In this document: positions 21,555 through 32,982 of the stretch, one piece after another
Layout: each line of letters starts with the position of its first letter
Position numbering within the stretch: position 1 is the stretch's first letter
Source of the DNA: Lichina pygmaea
Lineage: Eukaryota > Ascomycota > Lichinomycetes > Lichinales > Lichinaceae
Reading direction: 5' to 3'
Length of the DNA stretch: 64,000 bases
Assembly (NCBI GenBank): GCA_963422465.1
Contig: OY730175.1
Location: 434,001 to 498,000 of the forward strand
The notes under the pieces: model-generated
The model's input: the letters and a program-made list of their open reading frames with translations, nothing else
Told to the model about the DNA's origin: nothing
The model's database searches: none
Made by a program: the position numbers and the translations under genes

Positions 21555-23551
21555 ATGTCTACCACCGGGTTCGCCGGCGTACGGAGGTCGAATCGCGTCA
21601 CGCCCAGGACCTCCGAGGTCGAGGCGTCTTCTGAGATATCCAGCCGGACGGCAGAGACGCCGTACGCGAACGTGAGTCACCCTGTCCGAGGGCTGGATGC
21701 TTGTGAGCTCGACGCTGATGGTCGACTCGCAGCTCCGTCAATTGGCCGTGGTCATGCAGAAATCATCGACACCAGCTACGGCCGATGACAAAAACGCACG
21801 GCCTTCCTCGAGTCAGGCCAAACCGCACCGCACGCCGTCCGCCGGAGGACCGACAGTGCGAGGAAGAAGTGGCCGGCCCCCGGTTGCGCTCAAGCGTACT
21901 ACGCCGACGACACCATACACCCTACGCGCGCTGCAGCGCAGAAGAGCTGCGGCGCTCACACCGGGACAAGCTCGACGGCAGAGCGGGAGACAGCAGAGGG
22001 AAACACCGCGAGACACTCTGCGGCAATTGAGCAAGCGTGAGCGATGACGAAACTGCGTGGCCAGCTCCCGTGTCTGACTGCGCTGGGGGAGACAGTGCTC
22101 GCAAAAGACTCACGACCAATGCCGCCGTCATCCGAGCTCGGAGACTTGGAGTCGACAGGCACACCTGGGGCCTCGATCAACAACATCCAAGAGGAGGACG
22201 ACCTGGACGACGAACCCGACCTCCCCGTCCCACGACTCTCTCTCGGTCTCGAAGAGGGCGACGACGAAGACGAAAGTAGCATGCAGCTCCCGCCGGAGGA
22301 TGTTGACCTTCACGTCGAGGAAGAGAACCTCACGCAGCGGTCCGTCGAGGTCGCTCGCAGGGCCTACACCGAGCTGTCCGGCAGGAGGAACACTCGCCTC
22401 AGCTTCGGGAGTATCAGGTTCAGCGACCGCTTCGCCGACGTCGAGGCTCTCAAGGACCAAGCGTCCGGTGACATGGACGAAGATCTAGAGGCCAGCGACG
22501 GTGCCGGCCAGCGTGAGGATTCTCGTCTAGCCGAGGTAGAGGAAGAGGACGCGGATGTCCAGAAAGGCGACGAGCACGACGACGACGAGATGATGTTCGA
22601 GTAAGTCCACACGAGCGGTGTGGATTCGCACAACGGGAATGATCACGTCTGATTTGATTTCTCCAGTGCCGACGACGACGACGACACGATGCAGATTCCC
22701 ATACTCGGCGGAGCCGAGTCTGAAGCGGCGACCGACACGCGAGCAGGCGAGACGGAGGTCTTTCCGCTCGTCGAAGATATGGACGAGCCCACCTTTGCTC
22801 TACCCCTCCCACCAGCCTTTGACCGAGATCAAAGCCCAACATCGCTTGGAACGCAGATCATTGAGCAACAGCAGCAACAGCTACAGCGCCAGCAGGAGCA
22901 GGAGCAGGAGCAGGAACAGGAACAGGAGCAGGAGGAGGAGGAGGAGGAGGAGCAGCTGGAGCGAGATCAGAGCCTCGAAGGACAAGACACGGTGCTGCCG
23001 CTGCGGCCGCCGAGGCCGAGGACGACCAGACCCCTCAAGGTTTCCCGCCACGGCATCTCCTATCCGTCGTTGCCTACGACGGTCGTCAGGAGGACGGCCA
23101 CGACGGTCGGACCGTCCAGCCGCGGGGCCAAGGCGCACATGTCGGCGCAGACCGTAGCGGCCCTCGTCGAAGCGAGCGATTGCTTCTTCGAGCAGATCAG
23201 CGACGATCTGGGCGCGTACGCCAAACACGGCGGTCGAAGCACCATCGACGAGCGAGACGTGGTCACGTTGATGAAGAGGCAAGTGACATTGTCCTTCCCC
23301 CATTTCTGATCTTTTCTTTGGAAATGGGTCACACAACGGACCCTAGTTTCCGGCGGGCATGTTTCTAATATCCGTTCCACGTCTGCAGGCAGCGGCAGAT
23401 CACCGCTTCGGTGACGCCCTTCTCGCTCGCCCAACGCTACCTTCCTCGGGAGCTCGTCCAAGACATCCGCATGGACCGTGTTCGAAAACCGCAGAGGATG
23501 CGAAGACCGCGGCTCGACACGATACAGGAGGAGGAGGACGGAGATGCATGA
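21555..23551 (+). CDS. CENP-T: CENP-T-like inner kinetochore histone-fold protein (566 aa)
   Basis: CENP-T pairs with CENP-W, binds centromeric DNA through a histone fold and recruits the Ndc80 complex by its long N-terminus. Exons: 21555-21671, 21733-22036, 22096-22600, 22667-23278, 23389-23551. The N-terminus has RRSNRVTPRT and later ARRQSGRQQRETPRDTLRQL, a TP-rich stretch suited to CDK phosphorylation. The middle is acidic, with a Gln/Glu tract at about 375-410. The histone fold is C-terminal (about 460-550): MSAQTVAALVEASDCFFEQI, STIDERDVVTLMKRQRQI, then TPFSLAQRYLPRELVQDIRM, the fungal CENP-T hallmark. The fourth intron uses a GC donor (gag|GCAAGT); the nearby GT would shift the frame. 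The stop lies 21 bp from the stop of the converging Shy1 gene. Confidence 0.88.
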
Positions 23552-23572
23552 GCGGGACTCGTCGTCTCGCCT

Positions 23573-24761
23573 CTACGCCCATTCCTTGTTCTGCCTCACC
23601 CGACGAGCGAGGTCTGTCGGTGGCCGGCGGACGACGAGCCAGAACATGTACGTCGTAGCGGCCGATAATGCATACCTGGCCGTTTTAATATCGAGCGACC
23701 TCACCGTGGCCGCATTCCGACCTCTTTCCCTTCAGGTTTCAAAAGCGGGGAGGGGTGGGGCGCACACGGGGTGGTCACTTACCACGTAAAGATGTACTGG
23801 GCATGGTTGTTTCTCAAGTTGACCTGGGCTGGGCGGCCGAGGGGGATTCCCTTGGCTTTACGATCATAGATTGCGAGGAGCTCGGGCACTATGCAAATTT
23901 TAGATACCATGTTCCGAAAATGCCACTCGACCGTTGAGAGAGAACGAACGTACCCATGGTCTCTTCGATCAGGACTGGTTGGCTGCCCGCGAACTCGGCC
24001 ATCTCCTTGACATCCGGGAAGTAGAACTCGCCCTTCTCGGGCTTGTTGTCGGGCGTGAACATGTTCTTCTTGAAAGGCTCCCGCAGCAGACCCTCCACGG
24101 TCACCTGGCCGTTTGGCAGACCCTCGGTCCGCGCCGCCTGCTTCATGAGTTTCTTCGAGATCCAGCCTCTGTTCACGAGGACGGTGGTGCCGTCCTCGCC
24201 TCTGTCCAAGGGCGTGATGACCTGGAATCCGTTGTCGCCGTCGTGGATCCGGGGGCCCAGCAGCATCTCTCGGTCGTGTCTGAGACGGCCGGTGGCGTAG
24301 ACCTTGCGGTAGTCGAACTCGGGTATCGCGTCGACATCGACCTCGGGCGGCAGCGGTAGCGGATCCCGCGCGAGACGGTCTGCGTACTTGGCCATCAGGC
24401 TCGTCTTCCATTCCAGCCGTTGCACCTGCCATGTTCCCAAGACGAACGCGGTGATAGGTATGATGGCTGGCAGGCAGGCAGGCATATATCAGATCAGCAT
24501 CTCAGCAGAACGTATCGGGCGTGAGATGTATATACCAAGGATTATCAGTCCTGGCCCGTGCTTGTGGTTGACCCGAACGAGCTTGGGTGGGTTATCGACG
24601 ATCGAGCTGAGGGGCGGAGTGACGGCCTTTCTGCGCTGGAGAAGAGGCGTTCGACATTCTCGACATGCTCGAAGTGCCTGCTGGGATGGTCGCCTGGAGA
24701 ACTCGGATAAGAGGAGGCCAGAGCTCCGGCGGAACGAGCTACATCCTATCCTCTCGAGCAT
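23573..24761 (-). CDS. shy1: Shy1/SURF1 cytochrome c oxidase assembly factor (315 aa)
   Basis: Inner mitochondrial membrane protein that helps build Cox1 of respiratory complex IV. Exons: 24536-24761, 23954-24466, 23783-23888, 23573-23675. The N-terminus is rich in Arg and Ser with few acidic residues, like a mitochondrial presequence (MLERIGCSSFRRSSG). The first membrane segment is LIILAIIPITAFVLGTWQ, followed by VQRLEWK. The intermembrane domain has RLARDPLPLPPEVD, LVNRGWISKK and FYFPDVKEMA. The C-terminal block GRPAQVNLRNNHAQYIFTWY leads into the second membrane helix (LSAATTYMFWLVV). Length and two-helix topology fit the family. The ATG at 24761 is the first in frame; the frame is open 14 codons further up without an ATG. 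Confidence 0.93.
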
Positions 24762-25964
24762 CGTGGTGACGGTCGAGATTCCAATGGCCGTTCGACGTCG
24801 CACTGGAGGGCTTGGGTACGGTGCTCGAAAGTACGTACCGTAGGCGCGGTAGGTATGAAGGTACTCATATACGCTTAGTCAGAAGCATCTAGGATGAACT
24901 ACATTGATGACTCAGCAAGACCTGTCTAAAGCTCAGATATCGTACTCCGTACAGAGTACGGAGTTCTACGAGGTACATTCCCGCCTGAATCTGACGTCTG
25001 TGACCATGGCAGATATGGCACTGAAAAGCTCGGTGAGTCTATGGTAAATTAATGGCAACCTGACAGTCGTATGGCAGGCTAATGGCTAGGCGTGAACCTC
25101 AGGATCTCTTCCGCGACATTGCTGCCAGTCTAGGCGTCTTTCACCTTTCACCCCGCCCATCCCGATCTACAAAAGGAGTGACGACAATGCATTCGCCGCC
25201 AGTCTCATCTCACACCCACGAGGACGACAAGGAGAAGGAGAAGCACCAATGATGGCACAGCCACCACCAAACATACTAGCCAGTGGCAGATCGTGTTGTA
25301 CGAAGTCGATCGTCTTCTTCGCTTTCTGCGCTCAGCAAGCTTGGAGTCATGGCTCTAGCCACAGAGCGCCCAGGTTGGCGAGGCTCTAGCCTATGGCCCG
25401 CACTGAGAGTAGGCGGCGTCGTCGAGAGGGACGCTACTTGTGGCTTTAAGGCCAATCTGCAGGATGACTAGCACGCTCTACGAGGTTTGTAGCCTCCTAC
25501 CCACGAATCACGTATCATACTGCGAGTGCCCCTTTCCAAATACAATCTTCACGGCTTCACCGCCCTAATGTTCTCTGTGGATGGCCGCAAGCTGCTTTAT
25601 GAGCTTGAGCTGCCGCTGCGGAGGATCTTTCTTGGACAAATTTGGACAGCCAGCTACTTTAGCAGTCGGTGCCAGAATTTGGTCCAGCCATCGATGGACC
25701 GGAAATGCAGAGGCCGAGGCATTTCCCGAAACAATTTCTTCTCTTGTCTGACCCTGTCAACTTCATTCCTCGGTGTTGGATATTGAAATTGGCATTGCAT
25801 GTTGCTCTAGAGTCTTCCTGCTAGCGTCCAGATTTCTCTTTACGTTGCTCAAACTATGGAGCTGACTGTAGTGCTCTCTGTTGCACATTGTGCTTCAGCC
25901 ATCTGGCGGTACCCCTGAAAGTGATCTTTAGCACCGCCGAGTCAAGACAGCATCTCAGCCTCTG

Positions 25965-26345
25965 ATGTCGAAGCTTTTCCTCTGGTTAGGATCAATCCTT
26001 ACTTTGATCCTGTCCTCACTCTGCCTCTGCCACAAAGCCTTGCCGGCGGGTAAATCGAGGCCTCGAGCTCCCTTCGTCGCAAGCAGCTACCATCTCAAGA
26101 TGCTCCCAAGCCAACCGCGGGTAGGCCGGCTTACCGGCAGGGAACAACGTAGCAGAATGCGTGAGCCATTGCGTCAAGAGCAATCGCTTGCGCATTTGCA
26201 GCAAGGGGACCGTGGATCATCTCGGAGCCGCTTTCCTTTGTATGCTTCCGCGACAGAAACAAGACCAGTGCCACAGGCGGGTATGGCAGGGGCCCTACCA
26301 GCAGTCCAATTGCACAGCAGGATATTCAAGGATTCAAGTCCTTGA
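25965..26345 (+). CDS. Candidate small secreted protein (126 aa), unrecognised
   Basis: An open frame starting at an ATG with a strong hydrophobic N-terminus (LFLWLGSILTLILSSLCLC) that reads like a signal peptide. It is followed by about 100 residues rich in Arg, Ser and Pro without cysteines. I recognise no family. It has no intron, stands alone in a gene-poor stretch and could be chance; the signal-like start is the only support. Confidence 0.25.
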   Translation: MSKLFLWLGSILTLILSSLCLCHKALPAGKSRPRAPFVASSYHLKMLPSQPRVGRLTGREQRSRMREPLRQEQSLAHLQQGDRGSSRSRFPLYASATETRPVPQAGMAGALPAVQLHSRIFKDSSP

Positions 26346-26560
26346 TCGCGGCGGCCAATTCTGGCAGCCAGTATTTTGATGAACGGGAGAAACAAGCGGG
26401 CCTAAAGGCGTCAGCGGGTAGACCTCCAGACACTTCAAATCAACCACCAGCTCAGTCCTTAAAGTCTACCTTACGTAGCCACCAGAGATCAATGTGGCAT
26501 CTGCAACCAAAGAGTCCCCCGCAGCGGCCTCAATCGACCTCAACACCTCTTCATATATAC

Positions 26561-26562
<2 letters not shown>

Positions 26563-26617
<55 letters not shown>
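26563..26617 (+). repeat. (CT)n microsatellite
   Basis: An uninterrupted CT dinucleotide run of about 55 bp, with similar tracts at 13811-13857. The reading frames over it are an artefact of composition. Confidence 0.95.
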
Positions 26618-26622
<5 letters not shown>

Positions 26623-27819
26623 GATCCCAGAGAAGATCTTGACGCCCACTCCGGGTATCATCTACAAATGCTACCGTCGCGATCATCTTGCGCATCATGT
26701 CAGACGCTCTGCATTCTTTCTGCCGTCAAAAGAAGGTGGAGGGGCTTGGGTCAGTGGGAATCGGAGAGGAACATAGGGTGCCTTCTGAATGGAGAATACT
26801 CATGGACACCGTTCAATGTCTGTTATCTGCTCTTACTGCTGGTGCTGCTCGTGCAATTGTTGTATCATCTCTCTTTCTAAGACAAGACTACGGTCTCCGT
26901 TCCCCTCAGTCCCCCTCTCACCCGCCCACTTTCTCGCGCTCGACGGTATACGCCTGCCTTCCTCCCGAGGCCGTGACCTATGCCCGTGACTCTGCGGTGG
27001 CATCCTCATATCTACCACAAGGCGTTTCGCACCCCCGAGAGTCGCTCTCTCGCACGTATGATTCTGTACAGTAGTCAAACCGGTGGCTTTACAACAGCCC
27101 ACGGGAACAGCCTCTCAACTGCGAACAGGGAAAATCTCAACGGCGAGGGGAAGATACTCAACAGCGCACGCGAATAGTCTCGAAAAGCGGGCGGGGATAC
27201 GTAATCCGAAGCGTACTGTACAGGGATACGTGATCACAATACCGAACGGGAATGATCCATGTCAAGTGTCCGAGATATTGTTCGCAGAACGATCCGTCTC
27301 TTGGAAGTTGGAACACTTGTAACTTGGTCCCTGCATTGGGCCTGTTTTACTGTGTGTCGAGTGTGGGCTCGAGTCTGCGCCGCTTAATGTTGTGAAGAGG
27401 TACGTATGCACGTAAAGTCCATTTGATATGAGCGGTGTTGGTGCGGATGAGTAGTCTGCTCCCCACGACTGACTACTATGTCCGTTGGGAGTTTTCCCCC
27501 AGAGGGTTGAGCACGCTTGATTGAGGATTGTTGGGAAAAGCAGAGCAGGTGATGGTCTACAGCTCCGTGGCTTGAAGAAAAGTGGACGTTCCTTGCAAGT
27601 GGTGTGGTATTTGATTGACGGCTTGTCTTGTACTTTACAGTGCGGCGCATGATGCCATTTGCAAGATTGAGTAGTCTTTCGGCACACGCCCCGGATGCCT
27701 TACGAGCGGTGCAAGGGACACTGAACGTCCCAGTCCACGCGACAGTCTCCTCCACGGCCGCAGCTGGCAATCGATCGAGCGAACGAATGATCGCTCACGA
27801 ACGTCCAAGAATTCCGAGG

Positions 27820-28461
27820 CTAATACTGACGGGCGGCGGCCTGGCAAGATTTCTGAAAGAGTAAAGGCGAGTCAGCCGTCGTCGCACACAACGCTGAACG
27901 ACCGGGAGGACGCGTCCCCAAGGTGCAACGGAATACATACCAGCTGCTCGAGATACCACCCACAGATCTGCATGTTACCCTGGTGCTCGCTCAGGCACTG
28001 GGTGAACTGCTTGGCGTCGGCATCGCAGTTGCCGGCACCCCAGGCGTTGCTGCTGTAGGCGTTATCCTGAGAGCCCGTCGTTGCTGGAGTAGTGTTGTCC
28101 TGGGCCGGCTCGGCCGGGGCGCCGCTCGATCCCCCGCCGAAGAAACCTCCGATGGCATGGCCGATGGAAGATCCCACTGCCACACCGCTAGCGACAACAG
28201 ATCAGCAGATGCTTCTTCGTCGTCGAGTGCTCAGCGACAGGCGAGGACCTACGCCGCCGTACTCGCCATCTGGCCAAAGAGGCCAGGGCCCTGTTGTTGC
28301 GCCGTCGTAGCCGGCGGTTTGGCCTGGGAGGTGGTCGCTGGCGGATGGGCCATGGTGCTGGCAGACCGGCTCTGGGTCGGGGCAGCAGGCCTGGCAGGGG
28401 CAGCGACCGGACGAGCCGGAGCGCTTCGTGCCGGAGCAGCGCGACGTTGCTGGCGAGGCAT
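27820..28461 (-). CDS. mix17: Twin-CX9C mitochondrial protein, Mix17/CHCHD2 type (162 aa)
   Basis: Small soluble protein expected in the mitochondrial intermembrane space, imported by the Mia40 disulfide relay; the animal relatives CHCHD2/CHCHD10 affect respiration and cristae. Exons: 28253-28461, 27941-28187, 27820-27852. The N-terminus is basic, Ala/Pro-rich (MPRQQRRAAPARS). A Gly-rich hydrophobic segment follows (VAVGSSIGHAIGGFFGG), then the CHCH domain: C-DADAKQFTQ-C and C-GWYLEQLKS-C, each with exactly nine residues between cysteines. The last exon has only ten coding codons yet supplies the final cysteine, which supports the splice. Confidence 0.92.
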
Positions 28462-30389
28462 CTTGATTCTCCTACGTTTGTAGAGGTTCTGCCTTGGGGA
28501 TAGCGAGTAGGGGCTCAAATTGCAGGTACAGTAGCTCGAAGAGTCGTTCGTGGCGGAAAACAAAGCTCGAGAGACCGTTTACGTACTACAAGCAGCGCGC
28601 GAGGTGGACGATTACCTAATCTACCAGCCACGTCGTCGGCAAAACCTGCCGTACGTACAGTACGTACTCTAAGCTCATACTCAGACAGCTACATACGTAC
28701 GTATGGTACAGTGGCACGACACAAGTCTGCGTACTCCATCCACCTTCATACATAGTCTACCTCGGGTTAGTCCGGAGGATCAATACATCGTCACTTGCTG
28801 GTGCCGCTGTAACTCTGATTCTGTTGCATTACTTAAAAAGATAGTAGCTGATGGGCTGTACCGGTACACGCAGACTTGTGTCGTGACACTGTACCTACGA
28901 GTACGGAAACAAGTCAGCAGAACCTCGGCATGCTCGGACAACCTAGCTATCACCACTCTTAATTCCACTTAGCCTGCCACAGCTGTCTACGAGGTATGCC
29001 ACGATGAAAGGAATTTCTTTACTGACATCAGGTCGTGGCCAAGATCCCTTGATGTGACTTTGTATCAAGTCACTTGGAAGACCCGTTCCTTTGGATCATC
29101 ATGCTAGCTTGATAATAATCGGGTTGAACCCGTTTCCAAGATCTCATTTTCCCCGTGCCTCTGCTTTGAAACAAAACTATCGTCAGTAGAGCTCCAGCTC
29201 CATGTGATCGATGCTTGTCATTCATTCGTGGCATGGTTTCGAGACTCGAGTTGCCTGTCATATCTATGTGCTGTACGGAGTACGGAGTACTTCCGTACAC
29301 GGACTTATACTGTGTGGGTATCCCCTCGTACCTTTCTGGGCACTGGCATCCGGCTCAGGCCGGTTGTGCATGGGGACATGGATGTCATCTGAATAGCGCA
29401 GGCCTTCTCGCTTGTCGACCTCCGGTTCAGTCCACTCTCATGGGTATTCTGGAGAAGTCTTCGTAGTGGAGGGCCACCTCGTTCGGAAGGCTCCCACGCA
29501 CGGACATGCTTCTGGCCGCTTCCGTTTCGTGCGAGCCGACGGTGCAGCAGAGCAGAGAGATTGCCGGGCAGTCTCGCAAGTGGCCGGAGCGCCCAGAGCC
29601 GGGGTGCTGCCTGCTGCTCTCGATGCCCGCATGAATGGATGGCCCGCCCATGAGGTAGGAATCGGACGATAGAGGTTGATTCGCTCAGTCCAGAGCTTGG
29701 GACGTTATCAGGAGACGGTCAATGAAAACACAGGAGCTGGTTGCACACTTGCCCTTGGTGAGGGAAGAGTGCATGCATGAGAGTGAAGCGCCTAATCAAA
29801 CACAGACTAGTGGGCCTCGAGTCGACAGCGGCTGTCACCATCTTTTGTCCGCCGCCGCAGCTTACAAGACGTGAGGCCATCGCTGTTGCTCCTCCGACTC
29901 TTCGAAAACAAAGGGGGCACAAAGATAGCGCGTTACCGGTGCCACGACAGACAAGGGGGCTTGGTCGTACAGCAGCCACGCAAGACGTTAGGGATGATTC
30001 GACAGCCTGCAGACTGCTATGCGTAGAATCCTCGACTTGCATTCGGCGACGGAAGATGCGGCCAACCCACAGGTATGGAAATAGCCTTTCAGCTGGAATG
30101 CGGGAAGCTCGTGATGTCTTTCCCGCCGGTGCAGACGTGTCAGCCCGCTGCACATGCAGGTCGGACCTGTCCTGTCGTGCCCTGACGATCTTCTCCTGGC
30201 CGGTCCCTGTTCAAAGTCAGAAAGTGTTATCTCGAGGTAGTTGTCCAAAGAAAGAAAACGAGCCTTCAGGGTATATGCGAACGACATTGTACACCGCTCC
30301 TACTCCAGCCCCGCACCGAAGCCAAGACATATGCCGGCAACAGCACCGGCCCTGATCATGTTCCCTCACGCAGAATCCGGCCGTAAGCA
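28462..30389. other. Intergenic region, 1.9 kb
   Basis: I see no supported gene. TACGTACG/GTACGGAGTAC palindromic clusters lie at about 28650-28705 and 29273-29300. The right part (29720-30380) is open in several frames but unlike any family I know. Confidence 0.45.
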
Positions 30390-31194
30390 CTACGACCAGC
30401 GGATGTGCGTTGGCTTTGTTGGGATTGAATCGGAGCTCGCTTGATCCCTCTGAGATGCAGCCCAATGCCTCATTCGTTTTCCTCTTGATTCCTCGGCAGG
30501 GTCAGAACCCCGGTTTCCGGCGCGCTTTCGTCCGTGACCTGTAGTTGTGTTGCGGCTGGGGGCATCTGCCTTGACGGAACCAGCACCGTCCGAGGGCGAG
30601 TCACTCGATGTACCGTTTGTGTTTAAATCGGTATCAGTATCTTGCACCCGGTCCTGTGGATCCGCGTGGCCGCCTGTTCCGGGTGCTCGTCCAGTGTTGT
30701 CACCATGGTCGCTTCTATTGCGTCGGGCCTTGTATTCTTCAGATACAAGTCGTCGATCGGGCTGTACCAGGCAGTGAAGGCTCACCAGAGAATGTTTGAT
30801 GACCCTCGCAGCTGCTTGCTTGTCCACCCTCAGGTTCCTCCGGTCTTGCGAGCCGTTCTCGGCCGCCTGGATCTTCTCAAAGTATTGCTTCACCCGGGCC
30901 AATTCTCGGAAGACAGGATGCTCCTTGGCGCTGACGCCATTGAGTCGGAGGAAAGCTGTGGTCGCATCAGTCGAGTTTGAGAAGGCTAAAGGGCGAGAGT
31001 ACGGGCCACGGACAGAAGAGTATGGACTCGATCGCGTACGTCAGGAGGACGTAGAGCTTGGCTTTGTCGATGACTTCCAGCCTCGACGTCGTTTCTGAAA
31101 TGGATCCCTGCAAGAGAGTTTCGAGACGTTCTTCCATGTCATCAATGTTCGAACCAAGCCGGTCGAGAAGCGGTGCAACGGACCCAAAGTCCAT
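30390..31194 (-). CDS. lrp1: Lrp1/Rrp47-C1D exosome cofactor (248 aa)
   Basis: C1D-family nuclear protein that pairs with Rrp6 and helps the exosome process rRNA, snRNA and snoRNA. Exons: 31014-31194 and 30390-30955. The Sas10/C1D domain is plain: KAKLYVLLTYAIESILF at the end of exon 1, then SFLRLNGVSAKEHPVFREL, RVKQYFEKIQAAE and VDKQAAARVIKHSL. The following 120 residues are polar and low complexity with a basic cluster (GKRMRHW), as in other fungal members. A further small intron could remove part of the sequence after KHSL (a GTGAGC site is present), which would change the tail only. The ATG at 31194 (MDFGSVAPLL) is the first in frame. Confidence 0.88.
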
Positions 31195-31740
31195 TGTGAA
31201 TGCTGGGAAGCGGTTCGGCAATGTCGATGTGAGCGTCGACGGTCCAGCGATTGTATCTGCTGTACGGTGGCTGGGGAGTGGCTGTTGTTGAGCTGTGGCC
31301 TAAAGTAAGGGCTTAGATCTAGGCGCGTGTTACCCGAGGTTTAAGCGCGTCTTTGCCTATGGCGTAGCATGAGTTTAGGCATTGGTACGAGGTACAGAAG
31401 CCCTCACCGTCAGCCACAGTACGACACGTCATAGAAACCAAACACAACAAGCGCCACTGTGGCGTCAAAGAGCAACAACGCCGACGGCAAGGTGTCGTTC
31501 TACCTACCCGTCGTCAACCTGTCCACCTTAGATCCATGTCTCGTCCTCTCTTCGGTCGACAGAGGTAGCCGGGCTAGCTCACGAGGTGGGCAGCACGGCA
31601 TCCCGATCAAACTGTCTTTCGTCTGTCGGCGGAGTCCACCTTGGCCGTGCTGGCTAGCTGGAGATCGTCTAGCATGGCCACGATACGGCCGCGGTGACAA
31701 TGGCGCCGGCGGAGCAGCCCCGACTCTGCGATCCATCGCC
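31195..31740. promoter_or_regulatory. Divergent promoter region, Lrp1 / reductase-like gene
   Basis: 546 bp between two outward-facing starts. The reading frame of the right-hand gene is open back to 31459 without an ATG, so an upstream coding exon for it cannot be excluded. Confidence 0.45.
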
Positions 31741-32982
31741 ATGTCAAACGGCAGCCGTCGGCGGCCATTCGACGACCACGGCGGAGCCAGGTCGGCTCTG
31801 GACCCTCCAGCGTCACTGCAGGAGGGCACGGCCCGGCGCAAGCCTTTCGACAAGAGGATCTACATCTTGGGGCTGGAAGCGCCTGGCAAATTTCTGGCGC
31901 ATTCATTCTTGGGCTTCCCCCGGCCACCTCCCATCACTTTCCTCACCCAAAGTCGAGAGGCTTCGCGCCTGTGGGAGCTCAACAAGAGTCCAGGCATCAC
32001 GTTGAAGAGATATGGTCAACATGAAACTCGATACGGCTACGCGTTGGAGCTGCTGCATGACGAAGCCAGATCGCAATCCGCCGGCCCGTACGATGCCCGG
32101 CGTTCAAGCTACAAGCGACAGGGCGGCGACAGCTACATCTCACAGCTCATCGTCAACACCAAGGCCAACAAAGCACTTGCTGCCATCAATCAGATAAGGC
32201 ACCGCCTCGACCGTCACTCGACCATTCTGTTCCTCTGCGATGGCATGGGCATCATGGACGAAGTGAACTGGACCATGTTTGCAGACCCCGTCGAACGGCC
32301 AAATTACATACTTGGCGTCGTCCCACGCACCTTTGTGGCTCATAGCTCTCATCTCCACCTCAGTCTCGACGAGCTGGGCTCTAGCTTCTACTCAATCGTC
32401 CCTCGCTACCTCCGGCCCGTACGGGAAGGGTGGCCCGAGGATGTGGTTCAATCGGCTCCTTCTGCAGCATATCTCTTGCGGACCTTGACTCGATCCTCGG
32501 AGCTGCTGGCGGTCGGGCTACCGTTCTTTGATCTCTTGACGATGAAGCTCGAGAAGCTTGCCGTCCGAGCCGTCATCGACCCCCTCACCACCTTATACGC
32601 CTGCACCAACGGAGAGTTGCTGCGCAACCACCGCGCCCGTTCCATGACACGTCTTCTGCTTGAGGAGATCTCGCAGGTCCTTCTGTCGTTGCCCGAGCTT
32701 GACGGCTTACAGAGCACCTCGACTCGCTTCGACCGGGTCCAGTTGAAGAGTCTGACGAGCTCGATCCTGTTCCACAGCTCTAACGAGCGGAGTCTCATGC
32801 TGCGCGATGTAGAAGCGGCGAGGAAAACCGATGTCGATTTCATCAACGGCTATATTGTTGGGAGGGGCAGGGAGCTCGGCATCCCTTGTCCGACCAATTC
32901 TGCCATGATCTACTCAGTCAAGGGGAAGCTGGCCACCATGATCAATCGTGTCGTGGATCATGTGCCCTTTGGTGTCGGCTGA
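31741..32982 (+). CDS. 2-dehydropantoate 2-reductase-like protein (ApbA/PanE family, 413 aa)
   Basis: PanE enzymes reduce ketopantoate to pantoate with NADPH in coenzyme A synthesis; some fungal relatives act in mitochondrial gene expression instead. The Rossmann start is RIYILGLEAPGKFLAHSF. The usual GxGxxG reads GLEAPG, so the central glycine is missing. LIVNTKANKALAAINQIRHRL, then FLCDGMGIMDEVN (normally QNGMG) and NYILGVV follow, as in the family. The C-terminal helical domain has FDLLTMKLEKLAVRAVIDPL and TNGELL (normally NxLTA-type). The changed glycine and Asn-to-Asp suggest altered cofactor use. The ATG at 31741 is the first in frame; an upstream exon is possible. Confidence 0.8.
   Translation: MSNGSRRRPFDDHGGARSALDPPASLQEGTARRKPFDKRIYILGLEAPGKFLAHSFLGFPRPPPITFLTQSREASRLWELNKSPGITLKRYGQHETRYGYALELLHDEARSQSAGPYDARRSSYKRQGGDSYISQLIVNTKANKALAAINQIRHRLDRHSTILFLCDGMGIMDEVNWTMFADPVERPNYILGVVPRTFVAHSSHLHLSLDELGSSFYSIVPRYLRPVREGWPEDVVQSAPSAAYLLRTLTRSSELLAVGLPFFDLLTMKLEKLAVRAVIDPLTTLYACTNGELLRNHRARSMTRLLLEEISQVLLSLPELDGLQSTSTRFDRVQLKSLTSSILFHSSNERSLMLRDVEAARKTDVDFINGYIVGRGRELGIPCPTNSAMIYSVKGKLATMINRVVDHVPFGVG

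Larger units (their letters stand above)
24762..27819. other. Gene-poor region, 3 kb
   Basis: No conserved gene recognised. Contents: a TACTCCGTA hairpin at 24944-24964; a possible small secreted protein at 25965-26345; a long (CT)n tract at 26563-26617; and about four imperfect 22-bp tandem repeats at 27101-27190 (unit of the kind acgggaacagcctctcaactgcga). Confidence 0.5.

Noticed and set aside
22881-23336. Minus-strand frame with a long Leu run opposite CENP-T
   Set aside because: The Leu run is the complement of the Gln/Glu-coding repeat; shadow of the real gene.
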